Shown: positions 1 to 5,395 of the stretch, one piece after another
How the letters are laid out: every line of letters starts with the position of its first letter
How positions within the stretch are numbered: the first letter of the stretch is position 1
Origin: Alphaproteobacteria bacterium
GTDB taxonomy: Bacteria; Pseudomonadota; Alphaproteobacteria; SHNJ01
Assembly: GCA_947456345.1 (NCBI GenBank)
Contig: CANGQU010000034.1
Span: 1 to 7,030 of the forward strand
DNA length: 7,030 bases
Direction: 5' to 3'
Position numbers and translations under genes: made by a program
The notes under the pieces: generated by a model
The model's database searches: none
Seen by the model: the letters and a program-made list of their open reading frames with translations, nothing else
What the model was told of the DNA's origin: nothing

Positions 1-1048
1 CACTACCGTAAATCTTGCCGCCTTCCAGAACAGAGTCAAAGCGCGGTGCCGAAAGCGTCGAATTTTGGTTCCTCCAATTTGTTGGCGCTTTGCGCATCGC
101 CTCTTTATGTTGGTCGGTCAATTGCGTAAAAATTTGCAGGCCTTGTTGATTTTTGAATGGTGTGCCATCTTGATCGACCGTAACTAAAACATTTGATTGC
201 GGATAATACAGAGTTACCAAGCCGTTAGCCTTGTCCGCTTGGATCACATCGACTTTCCCCCCGCAATCACGGATCGCCTGCCCGAGCGCGATTAATTTTG
301 GATTGTTTTCGATCAACTCTACCTTGCCGTCGGGGCGAATAATCGCGAGATGCTGTTCGGAAACTTTATTGTTTGCGTCCGCGACTTGGGCATAATACAC
401 GTGACCGCTAATTTTTTTATCCGCGTCTCGGAAAGCATATAGTGGCACACAAGAAATTTTGCTGCCCAGAGCAATTTTGGTCCCGGTTATGACCGGCGTC
501 GCGGTATTTTCACCTGCGACTGGGGCCGCGACTGGCGTTGTCACACCCTCATTGACTCTCGCGGGGGTAGGTAGTTTTCTTAAATCCTGTTCACCGGATT
601 TATCGCCAGCGCCTTTGATCAAATCCATTGGTGGCTTATAGGGAGCGGGTTTGTTATCCCCGCTCAATAAACTCTTGCCATTATAAGCCGCAATGCCAGT
701 TGTAACCGTGGTCAGCGCCAACGCCAATGCTGAAACAACTTTTTTTCTTGTCTCTGATCCTGGCGAGGGCGGAGTGCGACTATCTTTGGAAAACAAGCTG
801 AATGGGCGGGTAAAATTTCGCCTGACTGCCCCTAGCACATCGTAACCGACGCGGATTGTCCCACCAACAACTCCGGCACCAACCGCAGATCCGATGGTAA
901 TTACTACCAAGGTCCAACCGATAGGATTAGTCAACGCCCCGACACCTAAAGCGACGGGAACAGCATACTTGGCACAAGTAATCGCCGTTGCTGGCGCACT
1001 GTCTAAGTTTGGCCTAACAACTGCCACACTGATTTTTTTTAGATCCAT
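1..1048 (-). CDS. Unknown membrane-anchored protein, C-terminus beyond window
   Basis: The minus strand is open from the ATG at 1046-1048 to the window edge: 349 codons with no stop, so the gene continues to the left. The start is firm, because an in-frame TAA lies at 1070-1072 and no ATG, GTG or TTG falls between it and this ATG. The SD is poor (a G-rich run just before the ATG). I do not recognise the family. Residues about 29-63 are strongly hydrophobic and rich in glycine (G35, G37, G44, G53, G57, G59, G62, G63), possibly a helical hairpin. Residues 103-121 form a second hydrophobic segment. A Pro/Ala/Thr-rich linker spans about 131-190, followed by a soluble mixed domain with C200 and C262. 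No cleavable signal peptide is apparent. Arginine codons are 3 AGA, 3 AGG and 2 CGA out of 15, unlike ettA, which suggests an acquired or weakly expressed gene. The layout implies an inner-membrane anchor with an exposed C-terminal domain; the function is unknown. Confidence 0.85.
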   Translation of the reverse strand, partial: MDLKKISVAVVRPNLDSAPATAITCAKYAVPVALGVGALTNPIGWTLVVITIGSAVGAGVVGGTIRVGYDVLGAVRRNFTRPFSLFSKDSRTPPSPGSETRKKVVSALALALTTVTTGIAAYNGKSLLSGDNKPAPYKPPMDLIKGAGDKSGEQDLRKLPTPARVNEGVTTPVAAPVAGENTATPVITGTKIALGSKISCVPLYAFRDADKKISGHVYYAQVADANNKVSEQHLAIIRPDGKVELIENNPKLIALGQAIRDCGGKVDVIQADKANGLVTLYYPQSNVLVTVDQDGTPFKNQQGLQIFTQLTDQHKEAMRKAPTNWRNQNSTLSAPRFDSVLEGGKIYGS

Positions 1049-1081
1049 ACCCCACCCAAAATTTGTGAATTATAGACTCCA

Positions 1082-1110
1082 AATATATCCTATTAGGAAT
1101 CATTACTCAA
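1082..1110 (-). promoter_or_regulatory. Sigma70-type promoter of the unknown partial gene
   Basis: Read on the minus strand, a -35 box TTGAGT (1105-1110, 4 of 6 matches to TTGACA) and a -10 box TATATT (1082-1087, 5 of 6 matches to TATAAT) are separated by exactly 17 bases. Transcription would start near 1075, giving a leader of about 27 bases before the ATG at 1048. It sits wholly in the 82-base gap after ettA, so the unknown gene is probably transcribed separately. Assigned by inspection only. Confidence 0.5.
1088..1098. promoter_or_regulatory. Operator-like palindrome inside the promoter spacer
   Basis: TCCTATTAGGA is a perfect inverted repeat of 5 bases around a single central base. It lies directly against the -10 box, within the 17-base spacer. 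A small dimeric repressor bound here would block RNA polymerase. It is short enough to occur by chance, and no regulator gene is visible nearby. Confidence 0.25.
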
Positions 1111-1130
1111 CTGCAAGGCGCGCAATAAAA

Positions 1131-2813
1131 TTACGCGGCGATGGTTAACGGGCGGTATTTGATGCGTTTGGGGGTATTGGCGTCCTCGCCCAGGCGGCGT
1201 TTACGGTCGGCTTCGTAATCGGCATAATTGCCTTCGAACCACACCACCTGCGAATCGCCTTCGAACGCCAAAATATGGGTGGCAATGCGATCCAGGAAAT
1301 AGCGATCGTGGGTAATAATCACCGCGCAGCCGGGGAAATCGTACAAACCTTCTTCCAATGCGCGCAGCGTATCGACATCCAAATCATTGGTCGGTTCGTC
1401 CAGCAACAACAGGTTGACACCGGTTTTCAGCATTTTAGCCAAATGGACGCGATTACGCTCCCCGCCCGATAATTGGCCGACGCGTTTTTGTTGATCGGGC
1501 CCACGGAAATTGAATTGCGCGGCATAGGCGCGGGCGGGCATTTTTTTGCGGCCCAAATCCAATTCATCGTAACCGCCGGAGATTTCCTCGAACACGGTTT
1601 TTTTATCGTCCAGCGCATCGCGCGATTGATCGACATAACCCAATTTTACCGATTCGCCAATTTTCAATGTGCCCGCTTTGGGTTTCTCGACGCCCGTAAT
1701 CAATTTGAATAGGGTGGTTTTACCCGCCCCGTTGGGGCCGATAATCCCCACAATGCCGCCGCGCGGCAAATTGAACGACACGTTATCGAACAATAACCGA
1801 TCGCCGAATTCCATGCGTAATCCACTCGCCTCCAGCACCACTTGCCCCAATTCCGGCCCGGGGGGGATGACAATCTGGGCGGTATCGCCCACTTTTTCCC
1901 GCGATTGCGCCAACAATGTTTCATAGGCCTGAATCCGCGCTTTGGATTTGGCTTGGCGGGCCTTGGGCGATGATTTGATCCATTCGGACTCTTCGGCCAA
2001 TGCGCGTTGACGGGCAGATTCTTCTTTTTCTTCTTGGGCTAGGCGTTTTTGTTTTTGCTCAAGCCAGCTGGAATAATTGCCTTCATACGGGATGCCCTGG
2101 CCGCGATCCAATTCCAAAATCCAGCCTGCAATATTGTCCAGGAAATAGCGGTCGTGGGTGATGGTCACAACCGCACCCTTGTATTCGCGCAAATGCCGTT
2201 CCAGCCAGGCCACGGATTCCGCGTCCAAGTGGTTGGTCGGTTCGTCCAGTAGCAATAAATCAGGTTTTTGCAATAATAATTTGCACAAGGCGACGCGGCG
2301 TTTTTCGCCGCCGCTTAATTTGCTAACATCGGCGTCGCCGGGGGGGCAGCGCAACGCCTCTAATGCAATTTCCACCTGGCGCTCGACTTCCCAGCCATCG
2401 ACGGCATCGATTTTTTCCTGCAACTCGGCTTGTTCGGCCAATAGCGCGTTCATCTCGTCGTCATCGGTTACTTCGCCGAATTTCAAATTGACCGCTTCGA
2501 ATCTTGCCAACAACGCCTTGGTTTCGGCCAACGCCTCAAGCACGTTGCCCAGCACGTTTTTCGATGGGTCCAATTGTGGTTCTTGGGGTAGATAGCCGAC
2601 CTTGGCCCCTTTGGCGGCCCAGGCCTCGCCGGTGAATTCGGTGTCGATCCCTGCCATGATTTTCAGCAAGGTGGATTTACCCGCACCGTTCGGGCCAATG
2701 ACGCCGATTTTTGCACCCGGATAGAATGACAGCCAAATATCCTTGAGGACTTCTTTGCCGCCCGGATAGGCTTTGGTCAGGCTTTTGATAACGAATACGA
2801 ATTGGTTAGACAT
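1131..2813 (-). CDS. ettA: Energy-dependent translational throttle protein EttA (ABC-F)
   Basis: EttA is a cytoplasmic ABC-F ATPase that binds the ribosomal E site and gates entry into elongation according to ATP/ADP levels. The 560-residue product is close to the usual length of about 555 and carries two full ABC cassettes. Domain 1 has Walker [10 protein letters not shown] (40-48), Q77, signature LSGGE (166-170), Walker [13 protein letters not shown] (186-197, catalytic E191) and H220. Domain 2 has Walker [10 protein letters not shown] (359-367), Q396, LSGGE (448-452), Walker B (468-479, E473) and H502. The arm insertion (about 90-140) and the charged linker (about 250-305) that contacts P-site tRNA are both present. 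The C-terminal RIKYR (550-554) is typical of EttA rather than Uup or other ABC-F members. All key residues are intact. The SD GAGG lies 4 bases before the ATG. It has its own leader, downstream of the msrA operon. No clear terminator follows the stop. Confidence 0.96.
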   Translation of the reverse strand: MSNQFVFVIKSLTKAYPGGKEVLKDIWLSFYPGAKIGVIGPNGAGKSTLLKIMAGIDTEFTGEAWAAKGAKVGYLPQEPQLDPSKNVLGNVLEALAETKALLARFEAVNLKFGEVTDDDEMNALLAEQAELQEKIDAVDGWEVERQVEIALEALRCPPGDADVSKLSGGEKRRVALCKLLLQKPDLLLLDEPTNHLDAESVAWLERHLREYKGAVVTITHDRYFLDNIAGWILELDRGQGIPYEGNYSSWLEQKQKRLAQEEKEESARQRALAEESEWIKSSPKARQAKSKARIQAYETLLAQSREKVGDTAQIVIPPGPELGQVVLEASGLRMEFGDRLLFDNVSFNLPRGGIVGIIGPNGAGKTTLFKLITGVEKPKAGTLKIGESVKLGYVDQSRDALDDKKTVFEEISGGYDELDLGRKKMPARAYAAQFNFRGPDQQKRVGQLSGGERNRVHLAKMLKTGVNLLLLDEPTNDLDVDTLRALEEGLYDFPGCAVIITHDRYFLDRIATHILAFEGDSQVVWFEGNYADYEADRKRRLGEDANTPKRIKYRPLTIAA

Positions 2814-2817
2814 GTTG

Positions 2818-2821
2818 CCTC
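2818..2821 (-). promoter_or_regulatory. Ribosome binding site of ettA
   Basis: GAGG lies on the minus strand with a short 4-base spacer before the ATG at 2811-2813. It supports that ATG over an out-of-frame ATG at 2825-2827, which would give only a 16-codon peptide ending at 2777 and has no SD of its own. Confidence 0.55.
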
Positions 2822-2828
2822 GCTCATA

Positions 2829-2877
2829 CGCCGCGTGGCTTCGGGCAAACGCTTGCCCGCGGCGGCGGTCGCCGCCG
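2829..2877 (-). promoter_or_regulatory. GC-rich leader of ettA with competing hairpins
   Basis: Three pairings are visible. A 7-bp stem pairs CGGGCAA (2842-2848) with TTGCCCG (2853-2859) around a 4-base loop. CGCCG (2829-2833) pairs with CGGCG (2860-2864), enclosing the first stem. CGGCGGC (2860-2866) also pairs with GCCGCCG (2871-2877). The last two use the same bases and exclude each other, so the leader RNA could switch between two folds just upstream of the SD. This may be a translational or attenuation control, or only a GC-rich palindromic intergenic repeat. No known riboswitch class was recognised. Confidence 0.35.
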
Positions 2878-2894
2878 ATGTTTGCGGCGATGGG

Positions 2895-2923
2895 TATATA
2901 GCATAGTGAGCAGAAAATAGTAA
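2895..2923 (-). promoter_or_regulatory. Tentative promoter of ettA
   Basis: On the minus strand TATATA (2895-2900) is a fair -10 box. The hexamer 17 bases upstream, TTACTA (2918-2923), matches the -35 consensus at only 3 of 6 positions. A promoter is expected here because a terminator-like hairpin separates ettA from the msrA operon, but this particular assignment is weak. Confidence 0.25.
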
Positions 2924-2973
2924 GCAGTAAGCAGAATGATCTGCTGCTTACTGCTTACTTATTACCGCTTACT
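2905..2973. repeat. 69-bp symmetric palindrome of AGTAAGC heptamers
   Basis: On the plus strand the left half holds AGTGAGC (2905-2911) and two tandem AGTAAGC units (2919-2925, 2926-2932). The right half holds three GCTTACT units (2946-2952, 2953-2959, 2967-2973). The inner units form a perfect 16-bp stem (2919-2934 with 2944-2959) around a 9-base loop. The outer units pair over 7 positions with one G-T. The inner and outer stems are separated by 7 bases on each side. The outer right unit covers the last lysine codon and stop of msrA. Such symmetry suggests a palindromic repeat element; whether other copies exist cannot be seen here. Confidence 0.75.
2914..2959 (-). terminator. Probable terminator of the msrA operon
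   Basis: In the minus-strand transcript the 16-bp perfect stem, with a 9-base loop, forms 9 bases after the msrA stop and is followed by ATTTTC (2918 down to 2913). The stem is long but has only 7 GC pairs of 16, and the U run is short, so termination may be partial. On the plus strand no T run follows, so it is not a clear two-way terminator. Confidence 0.5.
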
Positions 2974-3550
2974 TGCCATATAATTGTTCTAATTTCCTAC
3001 TGCGCCCACAACCGGCAGCATACAATTTATACTGGATGGCGTTTTTGCGGTAATAGGATTGGTGATAATCCTCCGCGGCATAAAATTTAACGGCAGGACG
3101 CAGGAAGGTAGCCACCTTTTGCCCCAGTTTCTTTTCAATCACCGGGATCGATGCCGTGGCGGCGGTTTTTTGGGCTTCGGTTGTATAAAATATGCCAGCA
3201 CGGTATTGGCTGCCCTTGTCGCAAAACTGACCGTCGGGATCGGTCGGATCGACATTCGACCAAAAAATATCCAGCAATTTTTCATATGATATTTTGGCCG
3301 GATCGAATTCTACTTCGATTGCCTCGACATGGCCGGTTTGCCCGCTGCTGACTTGCTGGTAGGTTGGGTTATCAACTGTACCGCCGGTATAGCCGGAGAC
3401 AACTTTGGTTACACCGGTCTCCCCCTCGAATTCTGCGTGCATACACCAAAAACAGCCGCCGGCGAAAATCGCCGTCTCGGCGCGTGGCTGGCTGGGTAGG
3501 AACAAACCGATGGCAAGAATCGTTAACAACGCCAAGAGTGTTTTACGCAT
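2969..3550 (-). CDS. msrA: Peptide methionine-S-sulfoxide reductase MsrA, exported
   Basis: MsrA reduces the S epimer of methionine sulfoxide in oxidised proteins. The 193-residue product begins with a signal peptide: MRK, a hydrophobic core at about 4-19, and a likely cleavage after PRA at residue 24. It should therefore act in the periplasm or at the envelope. The active-site motif GCFWC spans 32-36, with nucleophile C33. Family residues Y64 (NPTY), E76 (TGHVE), D111 and Y116 keep the spacing from C33 found in E. coli MsrA. C181 aligns roughly with a resolving cysteine; C36 and C110 are further cysteines. H38 stands where most homologues have glutamate. It is probably the last gene of the operon, 33 bases after the SOUL lipoprotein gene. 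The SD AAAGGA (3558-3563) supports the start. No MsrB domain is fused. An electron donor is needed and is not encoded here. Confidence 0.95.
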   Translation of the reverse strand: MRKTLLALLTILAIGLFLPSQPRAETAIFAGGCFWCMHAEFEGETGVTKVVSGYTGGTVDNPTYQQVSSGQTGHVEAIEVEFDPAKISYEKLLDIFWSNVDPTDPDGQFCDKGSQYRAGIFYTTEAQKTAATASIPVIEKKLGQKVATFLRPAVKFYAAEDYHQSYYRKNAIQYKLYAAGCGRSRKLEQLYGK

Positions 3551-3557
3551 GGGGCAA

Positions 3558-3563
3558 TCCTTT
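3558..3563 (-). promoter_or_regulatory. Ribosome binding site of msrA
   Basis: AAAGGA on the minus strand lies 7 bases before the ATG at 3548-3550. It is the clearest SD in the window, and it fixes the start that includes the signal peptide. Confidence 0.75.
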
Positions 3564-3583
3564 GAAGTTTAGGCAGTAACTGT

Positions 3584-4237
3584 CTATGGACTGCTTACGA
3601 TGGGAATCAGAACTTCGTTACGTTTGCGCCAAGGAAAAGTGAACGGATCGTTATAATAGGCAAATTCCGGCGCGCCCAGCGTGGGGATTTTCTGTTGGGC
3701 CAGGTAATCAGCCAGTATTTTCGCGCGATTTTGAAACCGCGTTTCGCTGCTAAAGCCGGAAAAACGCAGCACAGCCATGCGCACGGGCTGAGTCGTGACG
3801 ATTTCAATCTGTGCGTTGTTGGGTTTGGGCAGGGTTTCGGCGGTGTATTGCGCTGGCATCGTGAATTGCACCACCCAACCTTGCGCCGATTCTACCTGAG
3901 TGACCGGTGCGGTCATTTCAATTTTTTGGGCGGTTTTGGTTTTGCTGGACTGCGTGACCGGGGCGGTCATAGCGATGTCGGTCTTGGCGGTATTATTGCC
4001 AAAAATATAGTCGGCCAGAATACGGAAACCCTCGCTTAGGGCTGCCTCGCGCTCGCCCTTGACCGTTACTTCTGCGGCCAAACGGGGCGCATAATCGCGA
4101 ATTTCAATATTGTATTGCCCATCATAAACGGCTTTGGACAATACCGTGTATTTAGGTGTCTCTAAATCTGAATTAGCCGTGCCACACGCCGCTAGGAATG
4201 CCATGAATAAGATGAATATAATGTTCAGTTTACGCAT
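3584..4237 (-). CDS. SOUL-family heme-binding-type lipoprotein
   Basis: The 217-residue product starts with a lipoprotein signal: charged RK, a hydrophobic stretch (5-14) and the lipobox LAAC, with C18 as the lipidated residue. G19 follows rather than Asp, so outer-membrane sorting is expected. The rest matches the SOUL/HBP heme-binding family: two copies of the characteristic motif, IAMTAPV (88-94) and IEMTAPV (107-113), and the usual C-terminal YYNDPF...RRNEVLIPI-like end (194-212, here with KRNEVLIPI). Animal members bind heme, but the bacterial role is poorly defined, and heme binding is not shown by the sequence alone. It lies 28 bases after the dipeptidase gene and 33 before msrA, so it is probably in the same transcript. 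No strong SD or separate promoter is seen before its ATG. Pairing with an exported MsrA suggests an envelope oxidative-stress role (inference). Confidence 0.9.
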   Translation of the reverse strand: MRKLNIIFILFMAFLAACGTANSDLETPKYTVLSKAVYDGQYNIEIRDYAPRLAAEVTVKGEREAALSEGFRILADYIFGNNTAKTDIAMTAPVTQSSKTKTAQKIEMTAPVTQVESAQGWVVQFTMPAQYTAETLPKPNNAQIEIVTTQPVRMAVLRFSGFSSETRFQNRAKILADYLAQQKIPTLGAPEFAYYNDPFTFPWRKRNEVLIPIVSSP

Positions 4238-4265
4238 AATGCTTATTTAGATTGCAAAAATAGAA

Positions 4266-5057
4266 TTACAATACCCCAGATGGCGGACGGTGGGCAGCAT
4301 AAGTATCGGCGATGGATAATCGCTGGCCATTTTCATCGATGACATATAATTCTGGTTTTGCAACTTCGCGAGCGGGCAAGGCATCACCTGGCAACAGTCG
4401 CATATGCAGCGGCAAATCCCCATTGGCCAGTGGTTGAATGGGACGGTAAAAATCCGGTATGGGCCGAAAATCCCACCATTCATCGCTGATCGTGTTGCTG
4501 ACCCAGCGCCCGTGTTTTTCCCCGGCATCGTTCATTAATTTTTCCAAATCCGCCCGGCGCTGCAAAATTTCAGTATCCGTGGATGTGCGCGATGCGAATT
4601 GCCGCGCACGCAGCGAAAATGGCCGCCAGAATTGATCGAAATGCCCGCCCATATCGATCAAGGTGCCATCGGGCAAAATAGGGGCCAAATCCACGGCCCA
4701 GCCGCGCGGATGCGCCCCCTTGCCTGCGGGCGCTACCAAATCTGATACGGGCTTGCCCATTTTCGCGGCCGCATTGGCAAAATCCCGCTCGCATATGGCA
4801 TACATGTTCCCCTGCGCCTCTGTCACGCGCAAGGCATCGAGGGCGATCAAATGCCAACCGTGGCGGGAATAAGCATATTCGGCGGCGGTATAGATGATAT
4901 CCGCCAATTGTGTTTGCGCCCACATGCGGGCATGCGGATGATAAATCTGCCCGAAATAATTGAAGGCAAATGTTGCATCGGCATAGGCCACATGCACGCG
5001 CAAATAATCGGTTGGCAAAATTTCTGTTAAATCGGTATGCGGATTGATGGCAGTCAT
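4266..5057 (-). CDS. VanX/DdpX-like D-Ala-D-Ala dipeptidase (peptidase M15D)
   Basis: This 263-residue protein resembles zinc D-alanyl-D-alanine dipeptidases, which split the free D-Ala-D-Ala dipeptide. Visible family marks are the arginine of the DALR motif (R77, counterpart of VanX R71), GAHPRGWAVDL with presumed zinc ligands H116 and D123, DMGGHFDQF (135-143), and EWWDF with catalytic base E193. The third ligand position, normally His in EWWH, is D196. No signal peptide is visible, so a cytoplasmic location is likely. It is longer than VanX (about 202), mainly at the C-terminus after about residue 205. I chose the ATG at 5055-5057. It overlaps the dgkA stop as ATGA, which implies translational coupling; the frame stays open to 5246, but that stretch is dgkA read in another frame. 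Context suggests dipeptide turnover in an envelope operon. Substrate and activity are uncertain because of D196; a different M15 peptidase activity is possible. Confidence 0.82.
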   Translation of the reverse strand: MTAINPHTDLTEILPTDYLRVHVAYADATFAFNYFGQIYHPHARMWAQTQLADIIYTAAEYAYSRHGWHLIALDALRVTEAQGNMYAICERDFANAAAKMGKPVSDLVAPAGKGAHPRGWAVDLAPILPDGTLIDMGGHFDQFWRPFSLRARQFASRTSTDTEILQRRADLEKLMNDAGEKHGRWVSNTISDEWWDFRPIPDFYRPIQPLANGDLPLHMRLLPGDALPAREVAKPELYVIDENGQRLSIADTYAAHRPPSGVL

Positions 5058-5395
5058 GCGGGCCAGAATATCAAACCCCAAACCAGAACCAAATAGACAA
5101 TCGCGAGGAAGACGGCGGCGGAGGCGGTGTCCTTGGCTTTTTTGGCCAAACCGCTCCATTCCGGGCTGGCCTTGTTGACCACAGCCTCGATCCCGGTATT
5201 CAATAACTCGACGATCAGCAGCAACAAAATCGACGATAACAGCCACAATAACGCGGCGCGATCAGGCGCATACATGATTGCCACCGGCACTAGCACGATG
5301 GCCAAATATACTTCTTGGCGAAACGCCGCTTCGTCGGCAAAGGCCCGGCGGATGCCAGCGATAGAATTAATGAGTGCGCGATAGAGACGCTGCAT
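5054..5395 (-). CDS. dgkA: Diacylglycerol kinase DgkA, integral membrane
   Basis: DgkA transfers phosphate from ATP to diacylglycerol in the inner membrane, making phosphatidic acid. The 113-residue product is near the usual length of about 121. It has the N-terminal amphipathic part with DEAAFRQE (21-28) and three membrane segments (about 29-43, 48-66 and 92-111). The family signature VELLNTGIEAVVNK (62-75) holds E63, N66 and E70, and AKDTASAAV (87-95) follows. These match the catalytic and metal-binding positions of the E. coli enzyme, which works as a trimer. Its start lies 29 bases inside the end of the phosphoglycerol transferase gene, and its stop overlaps the next start. The SD is weak, so translation is probably coupled to the gene upstream. 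Its likely job is to recycle diacylglycerol released by that transferase, as in E. coli, where DgkA serves membrane-derived oligosaccharide synthesis. It is distinct from soluble DgkB/YegS lipid kinases. Confidence 0.95.
   Translation of the reverse strand: MQRLYRALINSIAGIRRAFADEAAFRQEVYLAIVLVPVAIMYAPDRAALLWLLSSILLLLIVELLNTGIEAVVNKASPEWSGLAKKAKDTASAAVFLAIVYLVLVWGLIFWPA

Noticed and set aside
1049..1130. A terminator for ettA
   Set aside because: Only the short GCGCGC palindrome and the 11-base promoter palindrome are present, with no stable stem followed by a T run on the minus strand.
894..1148. Plus-strand open frame crossing the promoter gap
   Set aside because: It is antisense to the start of the unknown gene and runs into the end of ettA; the minus-strand frame is far longer and has a promoter.
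2158..2595. Plus-strand open frame of 145 codons
   Set aside because: It is antisense to the well-supported ettA, serine- and asparagine-rich in a way that mirrors the other strand, and has no recognisable domain.
2777..2827. A 16-codon upstream frame overlapping the ettA start
   Set aside because: Its ATG at 2825-2827 has no SD, while the ettA ATG has GAGG; it could matter for regulation, but nothing supports it.
4238..4265. A separate promoter for the SOUL lipoprotein
   Set aside because: TTGTAA and TAAATA can be picked out with 16-base spacing, but the match is poor and the start would lie almost on the ATG; an operon is simpler.
5058..5246. A 63-codon N-terminal extension of the dipeptidase frame
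   Set aside because: It lies wholly inside dgkA in another frame, has no family-like sequence, and the ATG at 5055-5057 forms a normal ATGA overlap.
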